A stretch of 53,607 bases of DNA from positions 4,932 through 58,538 of the forward strand of contig CAJTMZ010000008.1 of assembly GCA_910577445.1 (NCBI GenBank). Direction: 5' to 3'. A model generated the notes under the pieces. It worked only from the letters and a program-made list of their open reading frames with translations. It did not search any database and had not been told where the DNA came from. Within the stretch, counting starts at the first letter, position 1; every line of letters starts with the position of its first letter. A program made the position numbers and the translations under genes. This stretch comes from an uncultured Lachnospiraceae bacterium (GTDB lineage Bacteria; Bacillota; Clostridia; Lachnospirales; Lachnospiraceae). Below, in pieces: positions 23,732 to 31,710 of this stretch.

Positions 23732-24526
23732 TTATTTTTCTTTTGGATGTGCTAATCGCATTCCCTGTATTTCACTTCCTGTTGCTCTTTTTACAAATTT
23801 CTCATTTTTCCGTTCCAAACCAGCCTTCTGCTGTTTACTTCTGACGTTCTCGATATGCGCCATCTTCTTTGCGGTATCAGCCTGTGTAAGAGGGTAAAGC
23901 TTTTTATATATAGCGTCAATTCTTTCTTTTGACAGCTTCCTCCCCGCCTTTGCGGCATTCTGCCGGACAGCATCCAGGATATCATACCGTTTTATCACAT
24001 AATGTTCTTTGCCTGTCAGCCTGATATCCTTTAAAATGCAGCGTTCACTGAACACAATATAGGAATAAAACGGCAGCGTTTTATCCGCGAGAAATCTTTG
24101 AAGCCATTTCAAATGGACTTTATTTTGAATAATCGGATTGAAAAACCTGTTTTTCTGTGTACGGCCATTCTCTGCCTTTAGGGTCTGTGTCCAATATTGC
24201 TCCGATTCCGTCCCGAATATCCATCCGCTGTAATTCTTGGATTCCAGCACATAGATACCGGATTCATGCAGAAGGACAACGTCCACTTCCGTGGTTTCTC
24301 CATTTTCCTTTGGCAGATACAGGTTAAACAGAAACCTCTTATACCCCTTGAGGGCTTTCAGATTCTTATAGGTATAAAATTCACCCCGACGACCTTTGTC
24401 CAATATCATGCTTATGTAAGAGTTTTTTGTCTGAGCATAATAATCAGTTTTCTCATAGTTCTTTTTCAACAGCAAAAAACCAGTAAACACTGCCAGGATA
24501 AGTACTGCTAAAAATAGTATTATCAT
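23732..24526 (-). CDS. Membrane-anchored NERD-domain protein
   Basis: 264 residues. One N-terminal membrane helix (~1-22) is followed by a nuclease-related domain (NERD): GRRGEFYTYKNL with the conserved Glu, then TTEVDVVLLHESGIYVLESK with the Asp and the ExK pair typical of restriction-endonuclease-like folds. A basic C-terminal region follows. Many clostridial relatives end in a zinc ribbon of the topoisomerase type; this one stops at RLAHPKEK without any CxxC, so it is a short version or has lost its end. AGGAGGC precedes the ATG by six bases. It starts 16 bases after the GH13 gene but is clearly more AT-rich, so co-transcription may be recent. Confidence 0.82.
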   Translation of the reverse strand: MIILFLAVLILAVFTGFLLLKKNYEKTDYYAQTKNSYISMILDKGRRGEFYTYKNLKALKGYKRFLFNLYLPKENGETTEVDVVLLHESGIYVLESKNYSGWIFGTESEQYWTQTLKAENGRTQKNRFFNPIIQNKVHLKWLQRFLADKTLPFYSYIVFSERCILKDIRLTGKEHYVIKRYDILDAVRQNAAKAGRKLSKERIDAIYKKLYPLTQADTAKKMAHIENVRSKQQKAGLERKNEKFVKRATGSEIQGMRLAHPKEK

Positions 24527-24542
24527 AAACGCCTCCTTTTTA

Positions 24543-26438
24543 TCATTCCCCGGTTACTTTATCCCCGACCTTTTCGCGATACTCCACTATCCTCGCCTCA
24601 TATCCTTGCAGCATCCGTCCCCGGCCCGCCTTGTCCCTCCCCGGGACCGTATCATACACTATCTTCCACTTCCACTTCAAAGGATATGCCCGGACAGGCT
24701 TCTCCCCCAGATTGCAGTCGATTACAAAAACCTTTCCCTCCAATGCCCTCTCGTACACAAAGCGGTTCTTCTTTCTGCAGAGCACCCGAAAAGTCCCGTA
24801 GACGAAAGCCTTCTCCTCATGCCGCAGGCGAAGAAGCCTTCTGTAGGCCGCAAACACTTCCTTTTTCGGCTTCTGATAAAGCCCCTCATGGCAGGGCGGA
24901 AGCTTCCTGTTCCAGGGAAGAAGCACCCTTGCATGTTCCCTCGTTCCCGCAAGGATGTCGGCGAACACCTTTTCCTCTGGCCTGGTCTTTCTGTGTTCGG
25001 CGTAATAGCCCTTTGCCTCCACGTCCGTAATCTGCTCCATGGAGGTAAACTCATAATTGGCAAGTCCCATCTCGTCTCCCTGAAAGATAAAGGGCGTTCC
25101 CTTTAAAGTAAACTGCATGACCGCAAGGAGCTTCGAGAGCGCTGTGTGGCGGGAGCTGTCCTTCGTCACCTTGCTAATCATCCGGGGATTGTCATGGTTA
25201 TTGTAAAAAAGGGACATCCAGCAGTTGTTTCCGTAATTTTCCATCCAGTCAGTCATGTAGTCCCGGAAGTAATTCAAATCGTATGCGTAATCCTCGAACC
25301 GCACATGTCCCGGCGTTTCCAGATGGTCAAAGGAAAACACCATATCCAGCTCCCGGCGTTCCTCTCCGGTCAGAAGCTGGCACATTTTCATCCCCGGTCC
25401 CGGCGTCTCCCCCACGGAAAAGGCGTCGTGGGGCGCAAAGGCCCTTTCCCTTATCTCCCGTAAATACTGGTGAAGCTTCGGCCCGTAATAATAATGCTCG
25501 ATTCCCGTAAATCCCATCAGACTGCCGATGGTTTCATTGCCGTCGGGGAGGCCGTCCTCCTTGGATATATAGTTGATAACATCCATGCGGAACCCGTCCA
25601 CCCCTTTATCCAGCCAGCGGTTTATCATGGCGATGACGTCCTCCCGCATTTTCGGGTTCTCCCAGTTTAAGTCCATCTGCTTTTTAGAAAAAAGGTGCAG
25701 CGCCCAGCTTTCGGAATCCTCCTCGTACTTCCATGCGGGCCCGGAAAAGAAAGAGGTCCAGTTGTTGGGCGGAGTACGGCTCCCGTCGTCCTTACGGAAA
25801 AAGTAGTAGTCCCGGTAAGGCGAGTCCGGCTTCTTTGCCTGCCTGTACCACTTGTGCTCGTCGGAAGTGTGGTTGATTACCAAATCCATAATCAGCCGCA
25901 TTCCTCTGCGGTGTGTCTGGGAAAGCAGTTCTTCAAAGTCCTCCATGGTTCCGAATTCTTCCATGATTTTGTCATAGTCCCGAATATCGTAGCCGTTGTC
26001 ATCATTGGGGGAATCATAGACAGGGGAAAGCCATAAAGCGTCCACGCCAAGCTTCTTTAAGTAGGGAAGCTTCCTGATAATTCCTTTCAAATCGCCGATT
26101 CCGTCGCCGTTGCTGTCGCAAAAACTGCGGGGGTAAATCTGGTAAAAAACGGCCTCCTTCCACCACCTGGGGGTAACCGCCTCTTTTGAGGCATAAGGTA
26201 TGTCCCTCTCGCTGTTTACCAGATGAAGCAGGGCGTCAAAAAAGTCCGTCCCGAACCGCTTTTTTGTCAGCCTTGCAACCGTCCGCAGCTTCATACCGGA
26301 AACCGCCCTGTTTGTGACAGTCTTTTCCGGCAGTCCAAGCTGCAGCAGCACCCTGGCCAGGGCGTCATGCCCTACCGGACTTGCGTAAAGCTCCCCTACC
26401 GTGCTGTCGTAGGTCAGCCAGTGATTCTTTTTCCCCAT
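24543..26438 (-). CDS. GH13 alpha-glucosidase / oligo-1,6-glucosidase-like enzyme with helical N-terminal extension
   Basis: About 631 residues, no signal peptide. The GH13 barrel starts near residue 92 (WWKEAVFYQIYPRSFCDSNG). It has DGIGDLKGI, GVDALWLSPVYDSP, the nucleophile Asp in GFRMDVINYI (about residue 290), the acid/base Glu in FSVGETPG and the third Asp in NNHDNPR. This pattern fits the GH13_31 group, which hydrolyses short alpha-1,6 or alpha-1,4 glucosides. The ~90-residue helical N-terminal extension (GELYASPVGHDALARVLLQL) is unusual for the group. GGGAGG precedes the ATG at 26438. It is the last gene of the sugar ABC operon and probably acts on the imported oligosaccharide. Confidence 0.9.
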   Translation of the reverse strand: MGKKNHWLTYDSTVGELYASPVGHDALARVLLQLGLPEKTVTNRAVSGMKLRTVARLTKKRFGTDFFDALLHLVNSERDIPYASKEAVTPRWWKEAVFYQIYPRSFCDSNGDGIGDLKGIIRKLPYLKKLGVDALWLSPVYDSPNDDNGYDIRDYDKIMEEFGTMEDFEELLSQTHRRGMRLIMDLVINHTSDEHKWYRQAKKPDSPYRDYYFFRKDDGSRTPPNNWTSFFSGPAWKYEEDSESWALHLFSKKQMDLNWENPKMREDVIAMINRWLDKGVDGFRMDVINYISKEDGLPDGNETIGSLMGFTGIEHYYYGPKLHQYLREIRERAFAPHDAFSVGETPGPGMKMCQLLTGEERRELDMVFSFDHLETPGHVRFEDYAYDLNYFRDYMTDWMENYGNNCWMSLFYNNHDNPRMISKVTKDSSRHTALSKLLAVMQFTLKGTPFIFQGDEMGLANYEFTSMEQITDVEAKGYYAEHRKTRPEEKVFADILAGTREHARVLLPWNRKLPPCHEGLYQKPKKEVFAAYRRLLRLRHEEKAFVYGTFRVLCRKKNRFVYERALEGKVFVIDCNLGEKPVRAYPLKWKWKIVYDTVPGRDKAGRGRMLQGYEARIVEYREKVGDKVTGE

Positions 26439-26464
26439 AAAAACCTCCCTTTCTGATGCCAAAG

Positions 26465-26492
26465 AGGGGACGCTTTCAAAAAGCTGTCCCCT
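26465..26492 (-). other. Intercistronic hairpin between binding protein and GH13 genes
   Basis: AGGGGAC-GCTTT pairs with AAAGC-GTCCCCT (26465-26492). It is followed on the minus strand by CTTTGG without a long T-run. Such hairpins after binding-protein genes usually stabilise the upstream message or lower downstream expression. Confidence 0.55.
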
Positions 26493-26513
26493 GATTTAAA
26501 AATACAGTGTTAC

Positions 26514-28007
26514 TTATTTTGTTTCTTTCCATTCGTCAATCTGTCTCTGCATCTCGTCGATAACCTTGTCGATTCCTGTGGCTTCCAGTTTTTCCAGAAG
26601 CTTCGGGAGATACTCGTCAGGGTCAACGCTTCCTGTGTAGAGGGATTTTCCGAACTCGTCAAGCACGTTTCCAAACCCGGCAACCTCCGTGCTCACAGGC
26701 TCAAGGTCAAAGTCGAACCCAAAGGACGGCGCTTCCACAGAGGAGGCGTTAAATTCCTTAAAGGTAGCCCACTTGTCAACTGGCTCGTTTTCCAGTACAT
26801 AGGTATTGAACAATCCGCCCTGTACCCAGTAGGAAACGGAATAGTTCTTTCTGGTTTCCTCGTTCAGCCTGATTTTGTTGTCGTAAACATAGGGCTTTCC
26901 TTCGGCGGCCGCGGCCTCGTCTGCCAAAACCTCCACCTTATCCCAGTGCTCGCCCTCGATGCCGTAGTTTAAAAGATTCCTTAAATATTCGTCGGTGTTG
27001 AGAAGGTTCAGAAATTCAATCGCCTTTTCCGGGTGCTTTGTCTGCGCGTTGACTGCGGTGAGCGCGCCCCGGGCGGAGAGGTTCGTCACATAGGTGTCCA
27101 TAATCGGAGTGGATACCACCTCGTAGCCAAGGTCCTTTCCCCATACCAGTTCCGCATAGGGCTGGCCGTCTCCCTTTGTCACAAAACGCTTGACGGATTT
27201 GTCGTCGGAAGCTGTGGCCGCGTCCTTATTGATATAGCCTTCCAGATAATACTTTCTCATTGTCTGAAGGGTGGATTTCATTTTTTCCGTTTCAAATACG
27301 TTCTTAACCGTAAGGGTTTCGTCGCCGTACTCGATTCCCACAGGGTTCTGGATTAAGTCCATGTAAATGGGAGCGGAATAGCTGCTGGTCAGATACATGG
27401 GAACCACGTCCGGCTCGTTCTCCTTAATCACCTTAAGCCAGGGCTCCAAATCCTCAAGGCTGTGGATTTCGTCTACAGGAACATTGTACTTGTCAACGTA
27501 CTCTTTGGTAAACACCCACATGGGCATGCTTCCGATTTCCTTTTCGGAGGGAACGCCGTAGGTTTTTCCCTGAACCTGCGCCGCTTCCCAGAAACGCTCG
27601 TCAATATTTTTGTACATCTCCGTATCCTTTATGTACTCGTCTATCGCGAGAAAAGCGCCCTTGTTTGCATTCTGCAGGTAATTGTTGGCCCAGGAACAGG
27701 TAAAGCACAAATCCCAGTCGTCACCGGTGTTGATAATCACCTGCATCTTCTGGTCGTAATCGCCCCAGCCCGCCGTGTTGATTTTCAGCTTAACGCCAAT
27801 CTTTTCCGCGATGTACTCGTTGGCCTTTTCCACCACTCTCTCCTGGTCCTTCTGGGCGTCGCCAATCTGCCACCAGGTAAGCTCTACGATTTCTTCCCCG
27901 TTTGCGTTTTTCTCCGACCCCTGGCCGCCGCAGCCTGCCAGAAGACCAATCGTCATTGCCATTGCGGCTCCTGCCGTCGCCAGTCTCTTCCAGATTTTCA
28001 ATTTCAT
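26514..28007 (-). CDS. Carbohydrate ABC transporter substrate-binding lipoprotein (DUF3502 type)
   Basis: 497 residues. A lipoprotein signal ends in GLLAGC with Cys26 lipidated, so the protein is on the outer membrane face. The mature part is a family 1 solute-binding protein (VELTWWQIGDAQKDQERVVE), with the long form and C-terminal region of the DUF3502 group that works with LplB/LplC-type permeases. AAAGGAG precedes the ATG. It follows the two permeases and precedes the GH13 gene. No ATPase gene is present, as is usual where one MsmX-type ATPase serves several transporters. One of the permeases is interrupted, so uptake through this system may be lost. Confidence 0.92.
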   Translation of the reverse strand: MKLKIWKRLATAGAAMAMTIGLLAGCGGQGSEKNANGEEIVELTWWQIGDAQKDQERVVEKANEYIAEKIGVKLKINTAGWGDYDQKMQVIINTGDDWDLCFTCSWANNYLQNANKGAFLAIDEYIKDTEMYKNIDERFWEAAQVQGKTYGVPSEKEIGSMPMWVFTKEYVDKYNVPVDEIHSLEDLEPWLKVIKENEPDVVPMYLTSSYSAPIYMDLIQNPVGIEYGDETLTVKNVFETEKMKSTLQTMRKYYLEGYINKDAATASDDKSVKRFVTKGDGQPYAELVWGKDLGYEVVSTPIMDTYVTNLSARGALTAVNAQTKHPEKAIEFLNLLNTDEYLRNLLNYGIEGEHWDKVEVLADEAAAAEGKPYVYDNKIRLNEETRKNYSVSYWVQGGLFNTYVLENEPVDKWATFKEFNASSVEAPSFGFDFDLEPVSTEVAGFGNVLDEFGKSLYTGSVDPDEYLPKLLEKLEATGIDKVIDEMQRQIDEWKETK

Positions 28008-28028
28008 TTTTTCTTCTCCTTTTTTATT

Positions 28029-29006
28029 TTACTCTTTTACAGCCCCTACCGTCAATCCGCTGACGAAATATCTCTGGAAAAACGGGTAGGCAAAAATAAT
28101 CGGTAATGTGGAAATCACTACGATTGCCATTTTAATGGTTTCCTTCGGCATGTTGGCCGCCACTGCAATTCCGTCAACCCCCATGGTGGCCTTATTGTTT
28201 GCCAGCCAGTCGATGGAGCTTTCAATCTGAATCAGAAGATACTGCAGCGGAATCAGATTTTTGTCGTCCATGTACATCATGGCGTTGAACCAGTCGTTCC
28301 AGTAGCCCAGCGTCAGGAAAAGTCCGATGGTCGCAAGGCCGGGCAAAGCCATGGGAATGACAATCTGGAAAAACAGCCTCCACTCCGACGCCCCGTCTAT
28401 TTTGGCCGATTCCACCACGGCGTCGGGAATACTGGTCTTAAAGAAAGTCCGAAGCACGATGATGTTAAAGGAATTAAGGCACAGGGGCAGAATCAGCGCC
28501 CACAGCGTATCCTTGAGCATCATTACCTTTGTCACTATCAGATAATTGGCAATCATACCGCCGCTAAAGAGCATGGGAATGGTAATCACCGTGGTGAAAA
28601 ACTTCCGGTAGGCATAGGTTTTTCTTGACAGGGCGTAGGCGTAGGTTCCCGTCAGCAAAAGGCCGATAATGGTTCCCGCAACGGTGACAAGAATCGTCAC
28701 GCCGTAGCTTTTGATGATATTTTCCCCTGCGCTTATAATGTACTCATAGGCGTAAAAGCTGAATTTCTCGGGAATGAAACGATACCCGTTCATGGCAAGC
28801 GACGCCTCATCGGTAAAGGAGATAATGACCACAAAGATAAAGGGTACGATACAAATCAGGGACAGCAGAGCCAGAATGATATTAAAGGCAACGTTTGTGG
28901 ACGTCTTAATCTGATTGTACTTACACCCTTCCGCCTCCATTTTTTTCATTGCTTTTCTCATGTTTCTTTCGGACATTACCATTGCCCGGATATTATTATC
29001 TGCCAT
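28029..29006 (-). CDS. Carbohydrate ABC transporter permease (LplC/MalG type)
   Basis: 325 residues with six membrane segments. A short charged N-terminus is followed by the first helix (~45-65). The cytoplasmic EAA loop that contacts the ATPase reads IPDAVVESAKIDGASEWRLF with IPMALPG after it. The typical ending is YFVSGLTVGAVKE. The ATG at 29006 has GGGGGGA upstream. It lies 10 bases after the interrupted first permease and 21 bases before the binding-protein gene. It should form a heterodimer with the first permease. Confidence 0.92.
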   Translation of the reverse strand: MADNNIRAMVMSERNMRKAMKKMEAEGCKYNQIKTSTNVAFNIILALLSLICIVPFIFVVIISFTDEASLAMNGYRFIPEKFSFYAYEYIISAGENIIKSYGVTILVTVAGTIIGLLLTGTYAYALSRKTYAYRKFFTTVITIPMLFSGGMIANYLIVTKVMMLKDTLWALILPLCLNSFNIIVLRTFFKTSIPDAVVESAKIDGASEWRLFFQIVIPMALPGLATIGLFLTLGYWNDWFNAMMYMDDKNLIPLQYLLIQIESSIDWLANNKATMGVDGIAVAANMPKETIKMAIVVISTLPIIFAYPFFQRYFVSGLTVGAVKE

Positions 29007-29016
29007 AATTTCCCCC

Positions 29017-29979
29017 CTAAAACAGTGCGTTTTCGTTGTCAACCTTTGACACGATTTTGTTTGCAATCATAATCAGGACAAAGCCTACCGCCGACTGGAA
29101 CAGCGCCGCCGCGGAGCTCATTCCGATTTCGCCGCTTGTCTTAAGCGCCCGGAATATGTACGTGTCAAGCACGTTGGTTACCGGATACAGCGGGCCGGAG
29201 TTTTTCGGAAGCTGGTAGAACAGTCCGAAGTCGGCCTTGAAAATTCCTCCCACCGACATAATCAGCAAAATGGTGATTACCGGTTTTAAAAGGGGCAGTG
29301 TGATGTACTTAATCTGCTGCCATTTTGACGCTCCGTCCAGAACCGCCGCCTCGTAATAGGTCTTGTCGATTCCGCAGATGGACGCCAGATACACCACCGT
29401 GTTGTAGCCCATTCCTTTCCACTGGCTCATAAAAATGATGATGAAGGGCCAGTACTTTTTCTCCGTGTACCAGGAAACCGGCTCTCCCCCGAACTGCTGG
29501 ATAATTGCATTGAAGTAACCCTTTTCCGGATTCAGGAATGCAAATACGCAGTAGCTTACCACTACCTAGGAAAGGAAATAGGGGAGAAACATGGAGCTCT
29601 GGTAAATTTTCATCATTCCCTTGTTTTTGATTTCGTTTAAGAGCAGCGCAAGTACCACCGGCACCGCCACTCCAAGGATAATGAAGCAAAAATTGTAGAG
29701 CACTGTGTTCCTCACGATAATCCATGCGTCGCCGCTGCTGAACAGAAATTTGAAATTGTCAAACCAGACGGTTTCGCTTGTAAACAGGTTGTAAAAGAAG
29801 CCGTTCCCGGACAATCTGAACTTCTTAAACGCCACCAGAATACCGAACAGCGGCAGGTACGCAAAAAATAAAAACCAGATTGCGCCCGGCATGCTTAATA
29901 TCAGCATTTCCTTGTTCATTTTCAGCCTGCTTAAAAAATTTCCGTTGGAAGCCGCAGCCTTTTTTGTGTTTGCTTTCAC
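29017..29979 (-). pseudogene. Carbohydrate ABC transporter permease (LplB type) with an in-frame amber codon
   Basis: A 320-codon reading frame broken only at codon 138 (29566-29568), which is TAG. The reading frame is unchanged on both sides: SSMFLPYFLS then VVSYCVFAFLNPEKG. The family has Trp at this place (FLPYFLSWVV-like), so TGG has changed to TAG by one base. The rest is normal: basic N-terminus, several membrane helices, EAA loop (YYEAAVLDGASKWQQIKYIT) and a complete C-terminus. The GTG start has GGAGGAGG upstream. As read, only a 137-residue fragment would be made and the transporter would not assemble. A sequencing error, suppression or internal restart cannot be excluded. Confidence 0.87.
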
Positions 29980-30140
29980 CTTTAAACCTCCTCCTTTTTC
30001 ATACTGCCAGCCGGCCTTTTATCCGCCAAACTGCAATATGTTTTTCTCTATAAAAACTATATCATTGTGCATTTTGCATTGATAGTTGAAAACTTTCAGA
30101 TTTACTGCACAAATTCCAGAGGTTTTTTTGCATTTTATTC
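29980..30140 (-). promoter_or_regulatory. Promoter region of the sugar ABC operon
   Basis: AT-rich gap between the regulator's terminator and the first permease. A TATAGT -10-like element and adjacent AATGCAAAATGCA direct repeats lie near 30060-30090. These may be sites for the adjacent AraC-type regulator; no consensus -35 is seen. Confidence 0.35.
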
Positions 30141-30145
30141 ATCAA

Positions 30146-30187
30146 AAAAAATCGTGAAATAATTTGTCCATCATTTCACGATTTTTT
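30146..30187 (-). terminator. Strong terminator after the AraC-type response regulator
   Basis: A perfect 15-bp inverted repeat (30146-30160, 30173-30187) starts five bases after the stop codon and ends in a run of eight T on the minus strand. It separates the regulatory genes from the ABC operon. Confidence 0.85.
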
Positions 30188-30192
30188 CCAGT

Positions 30193-31710
30193 CTAATATT
30201 TTTTCATTTCCCGCAATGAGGCCGGGGATACGCCGTAGCACTGCTTGAATTTCCGGTAAAAATAACTGATATCGGTATATCCCACCTGCTTTGCAATGTC
30301 GTTGATTTTCATATTGGTGTTTAAAATCAAATCCTTTGCGATGCTGTTTTTGGTGTTGCTCAGGTACTGGGCAAAGGAACACCCTGCTTCTTTCTGGAAA
30401 ATCTGTCCCAGATAGGAGGCGTTCATGTGGTATTTGTACGCCAGCGTCTTTAAATTCATATCTTCTCTGTAATTGTGCTGTACCTCCGATATAATCTGGC
30501 GGACCACCGGGGTATACTGGGAATCCTCCTCGTGGATGCACTCGATAATTTCCGCGATTTCGGAAAAAAACACGGTCTTGATTCCCCGGATGTCCTCCGC
30601 GCTGAAAATGGTTTCAATCAGCTCCGACAAATCATGGAACCTGCCGGATTCCAGTTTATACTCCTTCTTGATTTCCTGAAGCAGCATTGCCATTTTGACG
30701 GCAATCTGATATAAGGAGCTGATGGAGGCGTCCTTCCGTATATTGTTGATAAAGAGGTCTTCCGCATATCCTACCGCCTCCTCCTTTTCCTTTTTCAGGA
30801 TATGCTTGCGGAGGCGGGCCTCGTCCATGCTGACGGCTTCCGTTTTCCGGTTTTGAATCTGCCGCCGGCTGATGCAGCTCCCGTACCCTTCGATTATCAG
30901 GTATTTCTGGAGCTTTTTCGCGGTTTGGTAAGCCTCGGGAAGCTGCCGGAAACTTTTAAAGGGAGGCCCGATACCGATAAAGGTCATCACGTTAAAATCG
31001 CTCTCTATTTTATTCTGGAGCTCTGAAAAATACTCAAGGGCTTTCTCCTCCTCCCATTCCTCCCTGGTAAGGAGCATGAGCAGCCCGTCGGGCGGAAGAT
31101 GCACCGTTTTCAGCCTGCCCTCCTCTCTCCGAAGCGCCATGAGCACATCCGTAATCTTATTTTCCTTTGGCTCGTCCATGCTCCATTTCATTACGGCCGC
31201 ATAATACGTGCCCTCCTCCGTTTCCAGATTCAGCATTTTCGCGTACTGGCTGTAAGCATCCCTGTCCGCTTTTCCGTTCAGAAAATGCATCCACTGGGTC
31301 TTTTCGTCAATGTATCTGAGATTCTTTTTATTCATCTCCTCAATCTTCCGGATGGTTTCCTTAAGCTGACGCTCCAGTTCCTCCTCGTTGATTGGCTTTA
31401 AGATGTAATTCTCCACCTCCAGACGGATTGCCTCCCTGGCATACGCAAACTCGTCGTATCCGGTCAGTATGATGAACCGCACCTTATCTTCCTTTTCCCG
31501 TATCTTCCTAAGAAGGGTCAGCCCGTCCATCACAGGCATGCTGATATCCGTCACCACAATATGTACCGGCTCTTTTTCCCACATGGCAAGCGCCTCCTGC
31601 CCGTCGTGGGCCATATGCACCACCTCAAGCCCCAGCGCCTCCCAGTCCAGAATGTTTCTGATTCCCTGCAAAATCAGCTCTTCATTTTCCACCAACATCA
31701 CTTTCATCAT
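30193..31710 (-). CDS. YesN/AraC-type response regulator
   Basis: 505 residues. Receiver domain (1-120) with phospho-acceptor Asp55 (VTDISMPVMDG), FIILTGYDEF and ILKPINEEEL. The usual double-Asp pocket reads ENE (residues 8-10) instead of DDE, a conservative but uncommon change. A central linker follows, then a C-terminal AraC domain with two helix-turn-helix motifs (LKTLAYKYHMNASYLGQIFQ; INDIAKQVGYTDISYFYRKF). It overlaps the kinase gene by 29 bases. It should respond to the partner kinase and activate the adjacent sugar ABC operon, which starts just beyond its terminator. Confidence 0.92.
   Translation of the reverse strand: MMKVMLVENEELILQGIRNILDWEALGLEVVHMAHDGQEALAMWEKEPVHIVVTDISMPVMDGLTLLRKIREKEDKVRFIILTGYDEFAYAREAIRLEVENYILKPINEEELERQLKETIRKIEEMNKKNLRYIDEKTQWMHFLNGKADRDAYSQYAKMLNLETEEGTYYAAVMKWSMDEPKENKITDVLMALRREEGRLKTVHLPPDGLLMLLTREEWEEEKALEYFSELQNKIESDFNVMTFIGIGPPFKSFRQLPEAYQTAKKLQKYLIIEGYGSCISRRQIQNRKTEAVSMDEARLRKHILKKEKEEAVGYAEDLFINNIRKDASISSLYQIAVKMAMLLQEIKKEYKLESGRFHDLSELIETIFSAEDIRGIKTVFFSEIAEIIECIHEEDSQYTPVVRQIISEVQHNYREDMNLKTLAYKYHMNASYLGQIFQKEAGCSFAQYLSNTKNSIAKDLILNTNMKINDIAKQVGYTDISYFYRKFKQCYGVSPASLREMKKY

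Noticed and set aside
29566..29568. Pyrrolysine or programmed readthrough at the amber codon
   Set aside because: No pylS/pylT or methylamine genes nearby, no readthrough structure noticed, and the expected residue is Trp, one base away.
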